DNA of 54,006 nt from the NCBI GenBank assembly GCA_002503885.1, contig DASQ01000062.1:1-54006 (forward strand), written 5' to 3'. Within the stretch, counting starts at the first letter, position 1. Each line of letters begins with the position of its first letter. Under the pieces are notes generated by a model that saw only the letters and a list, made by a program, of their open reading frames with translations, had not been told where the DNA came from and made no database searches. This stretch comes from Methanoculleus marisnigri. GTDB lineage: Archaea > Halobacteriota > Methanomicrobia > Methanomicrobiales > Methanoculleaceae. The position numbers and the translations under genes were made by a program. Below are positions 1-7,867 of the stretch, in pieces.

Positions 1-137
1 AATTTATATCTCATGTTGGGTGAATTATAATAGAATACCCAAGAGGATATACCTATCGCAGGAAGGAAGGGCGGCTCCGCTTTCATCCCCGGCCTGATGA
101 CCGGGGACTTCCCGCTCCGCCCCCTTCACCCCCGCAA

Positions 138-145
138 GTTAAATA
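138..145 (+). promoter_or_regulatory. Box A (TATA-like) promoter element of cutA
   Basis: The TTAAATAC stretch lies about 26 bp upstream of the cutA ATG at 168. That is the usual distance from an archaeal TATA box to the transcription start, so the message may be leaderless or nearly so. No clear Shine-Dalgarno sequence precedes the ATG. A small hairpin (CCCCGG arms at 87-92 and 101-106) lies further upstream in otherwise featureless sequence. Confidence 0.5.
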
Positions 146-167
146 CGGACGGTACGAAGGTAACACC

Positions 168-485
168 ATGGTTCTCCCGGAATATGTTGTGGTCTTCTGC
201 ACGGCCCCTGCAGGCGAGGCGGAGGCGATTGCAAAAGCGCTCGTCGATGCCCGGCTGGCGGCCTGCGTGAACGTCACCGGCGTGCAGTCCTGTTACCGCT
301 GGGAGGGCACGGTCAAGAGCGAGCCCGAACGGCTCCTGATCATCAAGACGCAGCAGAGCCTCCTCGACCCGCTCATCGCGAGGGTAAAGGGACTCCACAG
401 TTACGACCTCCCCGAGATCATCGCCATACCCATCGTCGGCGGCTATACCCCGTACCTGGACTGGATACGGGAGGAGACGGCCTGA
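168..485 (+). CDS. cutA: CutA1 divalent-ion tolerance family protein
   Basis: A 105-aa protein of the CutA1 family, small trimeric cytosolic proteins with a ferredoxin-like fold. They are linked to divalent cation tolerance in bacteria, but their biochemical role in archaea is not settled. Family hallmarks are visible: AACVNV at residues 31-36, YRWEG at 43-47 and SYDLPEI near 78-84. Length matches the family (about 100-110 aa). The stop codon overlaps the fdhD start, so this is the first gene of a cutA-fdhD-DUF1890-DUF1894 run. The ATG at 168 sits about 26 bp after a box A element. Confidence 0.93.
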   Translation: MVLPEYVVVFCTAPAGEAEAIAKALVDARLAACVNVTGVQSCYRWEGTVKSEPERLLIIKTQQSLLDPLIARVKGLHSYDLPEIIAIPIVGGYTPYLDWIREETA

Positions 486-1234
486 TGGAGATCGTCTGCC
501 GCGCCGGGATCCAGGTGACGGGCGACGCCGCGCGCACCGTCCACGACGACATCATCGTCGAGGACCACGTCAGGCTCTTCCTGAACGGCGAGTACCTTAC
601 GGCCCTGGTGGCAAGCCCCGACCGCCTGGACGACCTGGGGGCCGGGTTCGTCGTCAGCGAGGGGCTGACCGACAGGGTCGACTCGGTGGAAGTATCGGGG
701 AAGGACGTGTATATCACCGCCCCGGTCGGGAGAGACGTCCGGCTCGAGATGGAGTCGTCCGGCGGTTACCGCGTCCTCGGCGAGCCCAGAGGGGTTGCCT
801 CGTCGATCACCGTCACGGCGGACGGCATCCGTGCGGTCACGGCGGCGATCGAGTCCGATACCTGGCGGAGGACCGGCGCCGTCCACTGTTCGGTCCTCTT
901 CTGCAACGGGGAACTCATCACCCGGGCCTGCGATGTGGGGAGGCACAACACCGTCGACAAGGTCGTGGGCTACGCGGCCCTCCGGGGGCTCGACCGGTCG
1001 ACCTGCATCCTCGGGTGCACCGGGAGGCAGCCGGCGGGAATGGTGGCGAAGGCGGCGAACGCAGGCATCCCGATCGTCGTCTCCCGCGCCGCCTCGACCG
1101 ACCGGGGGATCCTCACGGCGGAGCAGGCGGGGATCACCCTGGTCAGCTTCTCGCGGGGGGAGCGGTTCACCATCTATACGCATCCCGAGCGGGTGCCTGA
1201 AGTCCTTGAACAACTGGAGAAGACAGAACGATGA
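485..1234 (+). CDS. fdhD: FdhD-like formate dehydrogenase accessory protein, divergent
   Basis: A 249-aa FdhD family protein. FdhD passes sulfur from a cysteine desulfurase to the Mo/W-bis-MGD cofactor of formate dehydrogenase. The family core is clear: an H-x-x-x-LF stretch at 134-139, DVGRHNTVDK at 150-159, and the AGIPIVVSRAAST and TLVSFSRGERF blocks near 193-228. The N-terminal CxxC pair that carries the persulfide in E. coli FdhD is absent; the expected region (about 92-108) has no cysteine. Other cysteines occur at 135, 140, 149, 174 and 178. Its start overlaps the end of cutA, and its end overlaps the next gene by 4 nt (ATGA), suggesting translational coupling. Confidence 0.88.
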   Translation: MEIVCRAGIQVTGDAARTVHDDIIVEDHVRLFLNGEYLTALVASPDRLDDLGAGFVVSEGLTDRVDSVEVSGKDVYITAPVGRDVRLEMESSGGYRVLGEPRGVASSITVTADGIRAVTAAIESDTWRRTGAVHCSVLFCNGELITRACDVGRHNTVDKVVGYAALRGLDRSTCILGCTGRQPAGMVAKAANAGIPIVVSRAASTDRGILTAEQAGITLVSFSRGERFTIYTHPERVPEVLEQLEKTER

Positions 1235-1704
1235 CGGAGAACGACGAAAAAACAGCACTGATCCTGCTCGGGTGCCCGCAGGTGCCCGTCCAGACGAGCA
1301 TGGCGCTCTACCTGGTGCACGGCTTGAAGCAGCAGGGCATCCGGCCGGTGATTGCCGGGACGACGGCGGCGCGGAAACTGATGGAGGTGGCCGACCCGGG
1401 CCGGTACTACCTGGACGAGATGACCGATCTCGACGTTGCCATCGACGAGATCACGGAGAAGCAGCGGGATTTCGACCTCTGCTTCGTCTTCATCCACAAC
1501 GACTCCGGGATTGCCTATGCGGGAACGATGGCCTACATATCGAAGGCACGGCTGTATACGCTCATCTTCGGGGAGCATGCGGAAGAACTCGCCGGCGAGA
1601 TCGAGTTCCCCTGCGAGGTCGTCGCGGTAAAGGCCGTGCACAACCCCATGCCGCTGAAGCGGAAACTCGACGAGGTGATGCAATGGGCTGTCTCGAAGCA
1701 ATGA
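1231..1704 (+). CDS. DUF1890 family protein (methanogen-conserved)
   Basis: A 157-aa protein matching the DUF1890 family, found mainly in methanogens and of unknown function. The N-terminus (ALILLGCPQVPVQTS at about 9-23) and the alternating hydrophobic strands suggest a small Rossmann-like alpha/beta fold, similar in outline to DsrE-type proteins (fold is inference). It starts inside the fdhD stop (ATGA at 1231-1234). Its own stop overlaps an internal ATG of the following DUF1894 gene, so the two are probably translated together. The family assignment comes from recognition of the sequence pattern. Confidence 0.8.
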   Translation: MTENDEKTALILLGCPQVPVQTSMALYLVHGLKQQGIRPVIAGTTAARKLMEVADPGRYYLDEMTDLDVAIDEITEKQRDFDLCFVFIHNDSGIAYAGTMAYISKARLYTLIFGEHAEELAGEIEFPCEVVAVKAVHNPMPLKRKLDEVMQWAVSKQ

Positions 1705-1961
1705 AACCCGAGATCATTCTCTCGCAGGCCTCGTTTAAGGAGGCGCGGGAGTATATCAAGAAGAATGTCCGGGAGTTCTACGAGGTCGAACCGGGCTACA
1801 AGATCCATGATGTCCACATCATCGGTGTGCCGCCGCTCTATGTCGGCATCGAGGGCGAGGACCTGATCTTCCCCTACACCAAGCCCTGCCACGGGACGTT
1901 CGTGGTGAAGGTCCCCGGCGGCGAGGAGATCGCGCGGCTGCGGGCGAGGAAGGGGAAGTAG
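1683..1961 (+). CDS. DUF1894 family protein (methanogen-conserved)
   Basis: A 92-aa protein of the DUF1894 family, the usual partner of DUF1890 in methanogens; function unknown. I chose the ATG at 1683 because GAGGTGA (1673-1679) gives a good ribosome binding site and the MGCLEAM N-terminus fits the family. A second in-frame ATG lies at 1701, inside the stop of the previous gene. The same frame is open upstream to about 795, but that part is a shadow of fdhD. The gene ends the cutA-fdhD-DUF1890-DUF1894 run, and 47 bp separate it from a convergent gene. Confidence 0.8.
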   Translation: MGCLEAMKPEIILSQASFKEAREYIKKNVREFYEVEPGYKIHDVHIIGVPPLYVGIEGEDLIFPYTKPCHGTFVVKVPGGEEIARLRARKGK

Positions 1962-2008
1962 CCCTTTCTCATCTATCGGGCCCCCAAAAGTGGCGGGTGC
2001 GTTCAGGA

Positions 2009-2557
2009 TTAACCCTCTGCATGGCTGTTTTCTGTGACCTGGTCCGCCCGCCCCGTGTAGACCCTGGAGCCAAGCCACCAGTCCTCGTCCACCTTCATCA
2101 CGTATCCCAGTTTTGATTCGACCGTCCGGTCGTGTGCGGGGTTGATGTAGTAGAACCGGACGAACCCGGACCCCTTCTTTGCCGCGTCGATGAACTGCCG
2201 GGTGTAGGGGTTGCCGAACGCGTCGAGTTCTTCAGCCCGGTTCACGCCGATCTTTTCGGGGTCGAACGGGTGGGCGAGGGTGGTGTTGTTGAAGTCGTAG
2301 GCGTAGATGTAGAGTTCGCCCCGGACAAACGTTCCGTTCGGGTCGGAAAACTCGGCGAGGGCCTTTTCTTTGCCGTTTGCGTGTGCATAAGCCACCGCGC
2401 TCTCGACGAAGGCGACGAGCGTTTCGTTCGAGGTGTAGTTCCCCTGCTCCGGGGCGTCAGGGCTTTGTGGCGTTGAAGCGGCCGTGTCGGGCTGGCTCTG
2501 CGTGCACCCGGCGGCCATAAGGAGCAGACCCCGGACACACACGGATACGAATGACAT
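2009..2557 (-). CDS. Lipoprotein with a single Cache domain
   Basis: A probable secreted lipoprotein of 182 aa. A hydrophobic N-terminus ends in a lipobox (LLMAAGC, Cys at residue 18). A Ser/Thr/Pro-rich linker follows, and then one Cache_2-type sensor domain, with the family's RGELYIYAYD, GSGFVRFYY and KLGYVMKV blocks and a late WWLGSRVY. Cache domains bind small extracellular ligands, usually as input to chemoreceptors or kinases; here no output domain is attached. The ATG at 2557 places the signal peptide at the terminus; a TTG at 2581 is an alternative start. It is convergent with the DUF1894 gene and divergent from the sensor kinase gene, which may be its partner (inference). Confidence 0.75.
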   Translation of the reverse strand: MSFVSVCVRGLLLMAAGCTQSQPDTAASTPQSPDAPEQGNYTSNETLVAFVESAVAYAHANGKEKALAEFSDPNGTFVRGELYIYAYDFNNTTLAHPFDPEKIGVNRAEELDAFGNPYTRQFIDAAKKGSGFVRFYYINPAHDRTVESKLGYVMKVDEDWWLGSRVYTGRADQVTENSHAEG

Positions 2558-2581
2558 TAACGATGCATTCGTGCCATTCAA

Positions 2582-3009
2582 TCTGTATTCCCTCCCTTAA
2601 ACGAGTTAGAACGGTTATACGGACAAAGGCTCTTTTGAATCCCTCAATCTTCACCGCGGTCATCGCTGCTTCGCTCATCCCGGGGAGTATCCTCTTCCTG
2701 AGCATGGGGGTTAACGCGTGACCGGTGCCCCGGACGCGACTAAAGAATGAGGTATAAATTCCCCAAGGGCGGTACATACATTACTGGGAGTGGATCGGGG
2801 ATCGTGCCTGCCGGGGGTGCTGTCATGGCCAGCCGGGTTCTCCCCGGGTCTGCTGATCCGCCCTGTACGGCAGCGTGGTAGAGTGAGTGTCCGGAGAGCA
2901 TCATCACGGGGGGATGATCGTGAAACACAGCGGCAACCGACCTCAAGCCGGGATACCTGAGTTTGCAGCCGATATGGGCGGGTGTCAGGCTTTGCATACG
3001 AGTGAGACC
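2582..3009. other. Intergenic region between divergent sensor genes
   Basis: About 430 bp without a convincing gene if the kinase starts at 3010. It holds a TATAAATT box at 2753-2760, the best promoter candidate for the kinase, which would leave a leader of over 200 nt. There are also short T/A-rich patches near 2590-2635 next to the Cache lipoprotein gene. Open frames here on the minus strand look like non-coding shadows. Confidence 0.4.
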
Positions 3010-5370
3010 ATGAGCGAATCGTTGAGAGTGATCTTGATCGGGGAGAATCCCGGCGACGCCCCGGGTATCCGGGAGATGCTTGGAGGGTGCGGGCGCGAGG
3101 TTGAACTGCTGTACTGCGAGCGCCCCGAAGACGGGCTTACTCCGGTGCTGGAGGGCGGAATCGGGGTGGTTCTCCTCGACCTCGACTTCCCGGACGGCCG
3201 GGGAATGGGAATCTTTGACCGCCTGCGAGAGGTGGCGCCCGACATCCCGATCATCGTGCTCACCGCAGCGGGAGAAGAGCCCACCGCACTCCGTGCAATG
3301 CAGCACGGGGCGCAGGACTACCTGGTCAAAGGGAAGACCGACGCGGAACTGCTCTGCCGGGCTGTGCGGTACGCGGAGGAGCGGACGCGGGTGGAACTTG
3401 CACTCCGGCACTCGGAGGCGATGTACCGGAGATTGGTCGAGAACCTCAACGAAGGCGTTCTCGCCGTGGACGAGGCCGGCCTCATCACCTTCGCAAACCC
3501 GGCGATGGAGGAGATCCTCGGCTGCCCGGCGGAAAGCCTGATCGGGTCGCCGGTTACCGGGTTCTTCGGGACCCCCGGCAGCACCGGTACGGCCACCCGA
3601 AATCCGTTCTGCTGGCAGACCGCTCAGAGACAGGAGTTTGAACTGGACCTCCTCAGCGATGACGGGAGAAGCGTCCACGCGCTCGTGGTCACGTCGCCGA
3701 TCACGGATGCCACCGGCGCCTTCCGCGGATGTCTTGCCGGGGTGCTCGACATCACCGGCCGCAAAAGGGCGGAGGAGGCGCTCAGGCAGAGCGAGCAGAA
3801 GTACCGGCTTGTCGTGGAGAGCCTCAGCGAGGGGATCTGGGTGATCGACCGGAACGCCTGCACATCGTTTGTCAACCCCCGGATGGCGGAGATGCTCGGC
3901 TACGCTCCGGACGAGATGATCGGCAGGTCCATCTATTCGTTCCTCACCCCCCTCTCCGATGCCACGATGCGGGATCGCCTGAACTGCCGGAGAGACGGCA
4001 CTCAGGAACAGTATGAGTGCGAGTTCATCCGGAAAGGAGGCGACCGCATCACCGCGCTGATGATCGCGTCGCCGTTCTCCGATGATTCCGGCGAATTCCG
4101 GGGCTCGATCGCCGGTGTCATGGATATCACCGAGCGAAAACGGGCGGAAGAGGAGATCCGCATCCGGAACGAGCAGCTCATGGTGCTCAATCAGGTGGTC
4201 GGCGTCTCCGCCACCTCCCTCTCTCTTGCCGAACTCCTGGAAGAGTCACTGGAAAAGACGCTCAACCTGATGGGGTTTCATGTCGGCATCGTCTACATGC
4301 TCGACGCCGAGCGCAAACGGGCCCTCCTCCAGCACCAGAGCGGGCTGCCCCAATCATGCATGGCCCGGAGTCGTATCATCAAGGTCCACCACTGGCCGTT
4401 CAACTTTATCTTCATCGCCGGCCAGCCGCGCTACATAGAGCGGCAGCCTGACCTCAACTCCATCGAGGCGGGCATACTGCAGGAGCTCGAGGTCTCGGCG
4501 CTCGCCTGCATCCCGCTCATTGCCGAATCGGTCGTTGTCGGGGCGGTTTACGTCGGCAGCAGGACAAAGGAAACCTTCTCCCGCGAGGAGATGGCGCTTC
4601 TCGAGATGGTGGGAAAGGAGATCGGATCGGGTATCCTGAAGGGCATGCTGCACAAGAAACTGGAGGCGGCGAACCGGGAGGCAAACCTCTACCTGGATAT
4701 CATGACGCACGACATCAAGAATGCCGAGAACGTCTCGAATCTCTATGCCGATCTCCTCATCGAGATGCTGGAGGGAGAGGCCGCGCTATACGCCAGGAAG
4801 ATCCGGAGCAGTGTCCGCAGGAGCGCAGAGATCCTCGGGAACGTCACCACGATCCGCCGCATCCACCACGATTCACCGGATGTCGGGCCGGTCGACCTCG
4901 ATCTCGTCATCAGGGAGGAGGTCGCCGCCTTTCCGGATGTCGTGATTGAGTTTTCGGTCAGCCACCGCCGGGTCTGGGCGGACGACCTCCTCTCCGAGGT
5001 CTTCGCCAACCTCATCCGCAATGCCGTCAAGTTCGGCGATCCGGGGATCCGGATCGCCATCCGTGTGGAGGAGTACGACGGTGAGAGCGTGCTGGTCTCT
5101 GTTGAGGATACCGGGCCGGGCATACCCGATCCCATGAAGGAGTCGATCTTTCACCGGTTCGAGCGGGGATGGGTCGGGGGCTACGGCGACGGGCTCGGCC
5201 TCTTCATCGTCCGCACCCTCGTCGAGCGCTACGGCGGCACCATCCGCGTGGAAGACCGGGTAGAGGGGCGTTCAGACCTCGGTACGGCGTTCCGGTTTAC
5301 GCTCCGCGAGGTTCTCGCTTCCGGGGACGATGAAGACGACGAGTATCCGGACGGGGAAGAGTGCGAGTGA
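3010..5370 (+). CDS. Hybrid sensor histidine kinase: receiver-PAS-PAS-GAF-HisKA-HATPase
   Basis: A soluble multi-domain signalling protein of 786 aa. Order: N-terminal receiver (about 5-122, phospho-acceptor Asp57, Lys107), two PAS domains (about 138-255 and 265-385, each ending in a DITxRKRAEE linker), a GAF domain (about 400-550), then a kinase core. The H-box is MTHDIKN with His567; the N-box Asn is at 667, and the G boxes EDTGPGIP and GDGLGL are near 700 and 725. No membrane segment is seen. The frame is open to a GTG at 2887, but the ATG at 3010 starts just before the receiver fold, so I prefer it. The D/E-rich tail and two PAS sensors are typical of methanogen kinases. Confidence 0.9.
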   Translation: MSESLRVILIGENPGDAPGIREMLGGCGREVELLYCERPEDGLTPVLEGGIGVVLLDLDFPDGRGMGIFDRLREVAPDIPIIVLTAAGEEPTALRAMQHGAQDYLVKGKTDAELLCRAVRYAEERTRVELALRHSEAMYRRLVENLNEGVLAVDEAGLITFANPAMEEILGCPAESLIGSPVTGFFGTPGSTGTATRNPFCWQTAQRQEFELDLLSDDGRSVHALVVTSPITDATGAFRGCLAGVLDITGRKRAEEALRQSEQKYRLVVESLSEGIWVIDRNACTSFVNPRMAEMLGYAPDEMIGRSIYSFLTPLSDATMRDRLNCRRDGTQEQYECEFIRKGGDRITALMIASPFSDDSGEFRGSIAGVMDITERKRAEEEIRIRNEQLMVLNQVVGVSATSLSLAELLEESLEKTLNLMGFHVGIVYMLDAERKRALLQHQSGLPQSCMARSRIIKVHHWPFNFIFIAGQPRYIERQPDLNSIEAGILQELEVSALACIPLIAESVVVGAVYVGSRTKETFSREEMALLEMVGKEIGSGILKGMLHKKLEAANREANLYLDIMTHDIKNAENVSNLYADLLIEMLEGEAALYARKIRSSVRRSAEILGNVTTIRRIHHDSPDVGPVDLDLVIREEVAAFPDVVIEFSVSHRRVWADDLLSEVFANLIRNAVKFGDPGIRIAIRVEEYDGESVLVSVEDTGPGIPDPMKESIFHRFERGWVGGYGDGLGLFIVRTLVERYGGTIRVEDRVEGRSDLGTAFRFTLREVLASGDDEDDEYPDGEECE

Positions 5371-5447
5371 CCTCCCGGGCATCCCCCCGGAGAGTCTCCC
5401 GCGCGGGAACGGCGTGATGTCGGTTTCACATCGGGTTGGGGGCTGAA

Positions 5448-5452
5448 TTTTT
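5448..5452 (+). terminator. T-run terminator after the sensor kinase gene
   Basis: A five-T run in the GAATTTTTGAC context lies about 80 bp after the kinase stop and before the truncated tspO. T-rich stretches on the coding strand are typical archaeal terminators. Confidence 0.3.
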
Positions 5453-5475
5453 GACTCAATATCGAAAGGTTTTAA

Positions 5476-5694
5476 GTGGTGAGGCCACAATTTAGCGTCG
5501 TGGCATCTCTCTATATCCGGGTCACTCAGTTCTTTGCGTCAATAGCGGTCTGCCTGCTCGCAGCGGTGATCGGGTCGGCCTTCACAACGCCGGCCATCCC
5601 AACCTGGTATGCCGCGCTTTTGAAACCTGCCCTGAACCCCCCTGCATGGGTCTTCGGTCCAGTCTGGACGGTGCTCTATATCCTCAACCCGTAA
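5476..5694 (+). pseudogene. tspO: Truncated TspO/MBR family protein
   Basis: Encodes 72 aa (or 64 aa from the GTG at 5500) that match the first part of TspO/MBR proteins. These are five-helix membrane proteins, about 150-160 aa long, that bind porphyrins. Present are helix 1 (ASIAVCLLAAVIGSAFTTPAI), the WYAALLKPALNPPAWVFGPVWTVLY signature, and then a stop right after ILNP where helix 2 should continue. The last three helices or so are missing, and the downstream sequence is a convergent gene. A TTTTAAG patch about 26 bp before the GTG at 5500 could be a promoter for a leaderless message. It is most likely a remnant, though a short product is possible. Confidence 0.65.
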
Positions 5695-5700
5695 GACCGC

Positions 5701-6303
5701 TCACTCTTTTTCTATCTGCCGCCAGACGTGGGCGAAACGCTGAAATGCGGTGTAGTGCCCGAGGATGCCGAATATAACGAGGAGCCACCCGAGGTAGTTC
5801 AGACCATAGACCTCTCCCGGGATCAGCACCGTGAGCACGCCGGCGATGATGATCAGCACGAGACGGTCTGCCCGGCCGAGGACGCCCCCGTAAAACCTGC
5901 CGACCCCGACAGCCTGCGCCTGGGTGCCGAGGTATGAGGACATCAGGACCCCGGTCAGGGCGAAGACGCCGATCGGCCAGGGTGCGGCGCCGCCTGCAAA
6001 TATGCCCGTGATGATGAATATATCGGCGTACCGGTCGATGACATGGTCCAGGAAATCCCCGCGGACGCCCGCGATCCCCATGTCCCGGGCGAGCGCTCCG
6101 TCGAGCGCGTCAAAGACGGCGTTGAAGATGACCATGGCGACGCCGAGCACGACCCCTCCGGCATAGAACGCGATGCCGGCAAGCGCCGATACAAAAAAAG
6201 ATGCGAGGGAGAGCCCGTTCGGGGTGACCCCGATCTTTCTCATCAGGCCCACCATGGGCTGAATGATGCCCTGCACCTGCGGTCGAAACTGGTCGAGCGT
6301 CAT
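5701..6303 (-). CDS. CDP-alcohol phosphatidyltransferase (archaetidylinositol-phosphate-synthase type)
   Basis: A 200-aa membrane enzyme that transfers a polar head group onto CDP-activated archaeal lipid. The complete CDP-alcohol transferase motif DGxxARx8Gx3Dx3D is visible as DGALAR, then G, D and D at the correct spacing (about residues 66-88). Several hydrophobic segments follow. The substrate is not proven; relatives next to an adenylate kinase gene in methanogens are usually annotated as archaetidylinositol phosphate synthase. The start is the ATG at 6303, which overlaps the stop of the upstream adenylate kinase gene (ATGA). It converges on the truncated tspO with only 6 bp between them. 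Confidence 0.85.
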   Translation of the reverse strand: MTLDQFRPQVQGIIQPMVGLMRKIGVTPNGLSLASFFVSALAGIAFYAGGVVLGVAMVIFNAVFDALDGALARDMGIAGVRGDFLDHVIDRYADIFIITGIFAGGAAPWPIGVFALTGVLMSSYLGTQAQAVGVGRFYGGVLGRADRLVLIIIAGVLTVLIPGEVYGLNYLGWLLVIFGILGHYTAFQRFAHVWRQIEKE

Positions 6304-6812
6304 ATGCCGGGCTCCAGATAATCGGTCCAGTCGATGGACCCGCAGGACGGCGGCAACTCCCCCCGGATGATCTGCTCGATCCGGTCTGCACACTCCTCGA
6401 CGGAGAGATCGGTCGTATCCACCTCAAAGACGTGCTCGTCTGAGTGCTCATCGAGCGTCTCGATCAGGATGACGTCGAGCGCCTCTGCCTCGGCGTTCTC
6501 CGCGACCTTCTCGGGGGGATAGTTCCTGGGGCCAAGACGCTTTTGCAGGACGTCGGGCCGGCACCGGAGCACCACGACCCGGTCGCAGGGGAGCAGGTGT
6601 GCGAGGTGCCCTTCGACGATTCCGTCGATGGGTTCGAACTCCTCCGCCCATAGGTCGACGTCCACCACCAGCGTCTGGCGGGCGCAGTCCTCCTCGATGA
6701 TGTAGGGCCGCACCGTATCGGCCAGACGGACGACCGTGTGCCCTCGCCGCTCAAGTTCGGCCGCAATGGATGTCTTTCCTGTTCCCGGCGTGCCGGTGAT
6801 GCCTGTCATCAT
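6300..6812 (-). CDS. Archaeal-type adenylate kinase (Fap7/AK6-like NMP kinase)
   Basis: A 170-aa P-loop kinase. The Walker A motif GTPGTGKTS is at about 7-15, and the short NMP-binding region and DVDLWAEEF segment fit the archaeal putative adenylate kinase family related to Fap7/AK6. That family makes ADP from AMP and ATP and in eukaryotes and some archaea helps ribosomal small-subunit maturation. It overlaps the phosphatidyltransferase start downstream and the hisC end upstream by 4 nt each, so it belongs to one transcription unit with hisC and the lipid gene. Confidence 0.85.
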   Translation of the reverse strand: MMTGITGTPGTGKTSIAAELERRGHTVVRLADTVRPYIIEEDCARQTLVVDVDLWAEEFEPIDGIVEGHLAHLLPCDRVVVLRCRPDVLQKRLGPRNYPPEKVAENAEAEALDVILIETLDEHSDEHVFEVDTTDLSVEECADRIEQIIRGELPPSCGSIDWTDYLEPGI

Positions 6813-7867
6813 AAGGTTTTAATCGCCTCGAGGAATCGAATGTTTTCCCAGTCTTCGCCGATGCTGACCCGGATATAGTGGTCCCCGAGCCCCGGGAAAC
6901 TGGTGCAGGACCGGACGAGGACGCCCTTCGCCGCGAGGCGCTCCACCGCCTCGTCGCCTGTTCCGGGAGCGACGTCGATCAGAACGAAGTTTGCATCGGT
7001 AGGGTATGTCTTGAACGGCACCTCTTCAAGGAACCGCTGCCTCCACTGCCGGACGTGGTCGCGGGCTTCAAGCGCCCGGTCGGTGTCGGCAAGCGCCCCG
7101 ACGGCCGCCGCCAGGGAGACCGAGTTTAACGCAAACGGTGTCGCCGCCCGGTGGTAGTACGGCTCCAGCCACCCGGGGACGAAGGCGTAGCCGACCCGCA
7201 GCCCGGCGAGGGCGAATATCTTCGACATCGTCCGCCCGAGGACCAGGTTCTCGTGCCGGCGCATGAGAGGCCGGTAGTCGATATCCGCAAAGTCGACGTA
7301 GGCGTTGTCGAGGAAGAGCAGCCCCTCCATCCCCTCGAGGATCTCCTCGACCGCCTCCGGCGGTACTGAGTTCCCCGTGGGGTTGTTCGGAGAGCAGAGG
7401 AAAGCGAGTTTTGCCCCTTGAGAGGCCTCGATGAACCCTGCCGGGTCGACCGAGAAATCCTCCCGGCGGGGGACGTTTGTGACCCGGGCGCCGTATATGG
7501 CGGCCGCGAGACCGTAGAAGGAGAAGGTCGGGGTCGAGATGACCACCGTTTCCCCCGGCTCGACGACGGTCCGGATCACCGTCTCGATGACACCGTCCAT
7601 CCCTGAGCCGGTGACGAACCGGTAGTCGCCGTGGTAGCGGCGGAGAGCCTCGACGAGCGCCGATGCCCGTTCGTCCGGGTACCGGTTTGCTGTCTGGAGA
7701 GCGTTCGCCGCCGCTTGTATTGTGGCGGGCGACGGCGGCCGGGGGTTCTCGTTGCTCGCGAGGCGGGCCACCCGGTCGATGCCGTGCTCGCGCGCGACGT
7801 CCTCCGCTTTCTTCGCGTAGGAGTAGCCGCTTGCGCCCGCGAAGCACGCCCTAATCAAACGCCGCAT
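6809..7867 (-). CDS. hisC: Histidinol-phosphate aminotransferase
   Basis: A 352-aa PLP-dependent fold-type I aminotransferase that converts imidazole-acetol phosphate and glutamate to histidinol phosphate. Visible hallmarks: LASNENP near the N-terminus, the CSPNNPTGN loop, DNAYVDFAD, and the PLP-lysine motif GRTMSKIFALAGLRVGY. Length is normal. I chose the ATG at 7867; a GTG at 7876 is possible. The start lies inside the end of argD (17-nt overlap). hisD lies separately at 31 kb, so histidine genes are scattered here. Confidence 0.9.
   Translation of the reverse strand: MRRLIRACFAGASGYSYAKKAEDVAREHGIDRVARLASNENPRPPSPATIQAAANALQTANRYPDERASALVEALRRYHGDYRFVTGSGMDGVIETVIRTVVEPGETVVISTPTFSFYGLAAAIYGARVTNVPRREDFSVDPAGFIEASQGAKLAFLCSPNNPTGNSVPPEAVEEILEGMEGLLFLDNAYVDFADIDYRPLMRRHENLVLGRTMSKIFALAGLRVGYAFVPGWLEPYYHRAATPFALNSVSLAAAVGALADTDRALEARDHVRQWRQRFLEEVPFKTYPTDANFVLIDVAPGTGDEAVERLAAKGVLVRSCTSFPGLGDHYIRVSIGEDWENIRFLEAIKTL

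Noticed and set aside
86..125. Possible riboswitch upstream of cutA
   Set aside because: Only a short CCCCGG/CCGGGG hairpin is seen, upstream of the probable TATA box, so it would not be part of the cutA message.
443..1258. Long minus-strand open frame opposite fdhD
   Set aside because: High-GC shadow of a well-supported plus-strand gene; no ribosome binding site and a low-complexity Arg/Asp/Gly-rich product.
2457..2777. Minus-strand 106-codon frame upstream of the Cache lipoprotein
   Set aside because: Overlaps the lipoprotein gene in another frame and crosses the promoter region; no recognisable domain.
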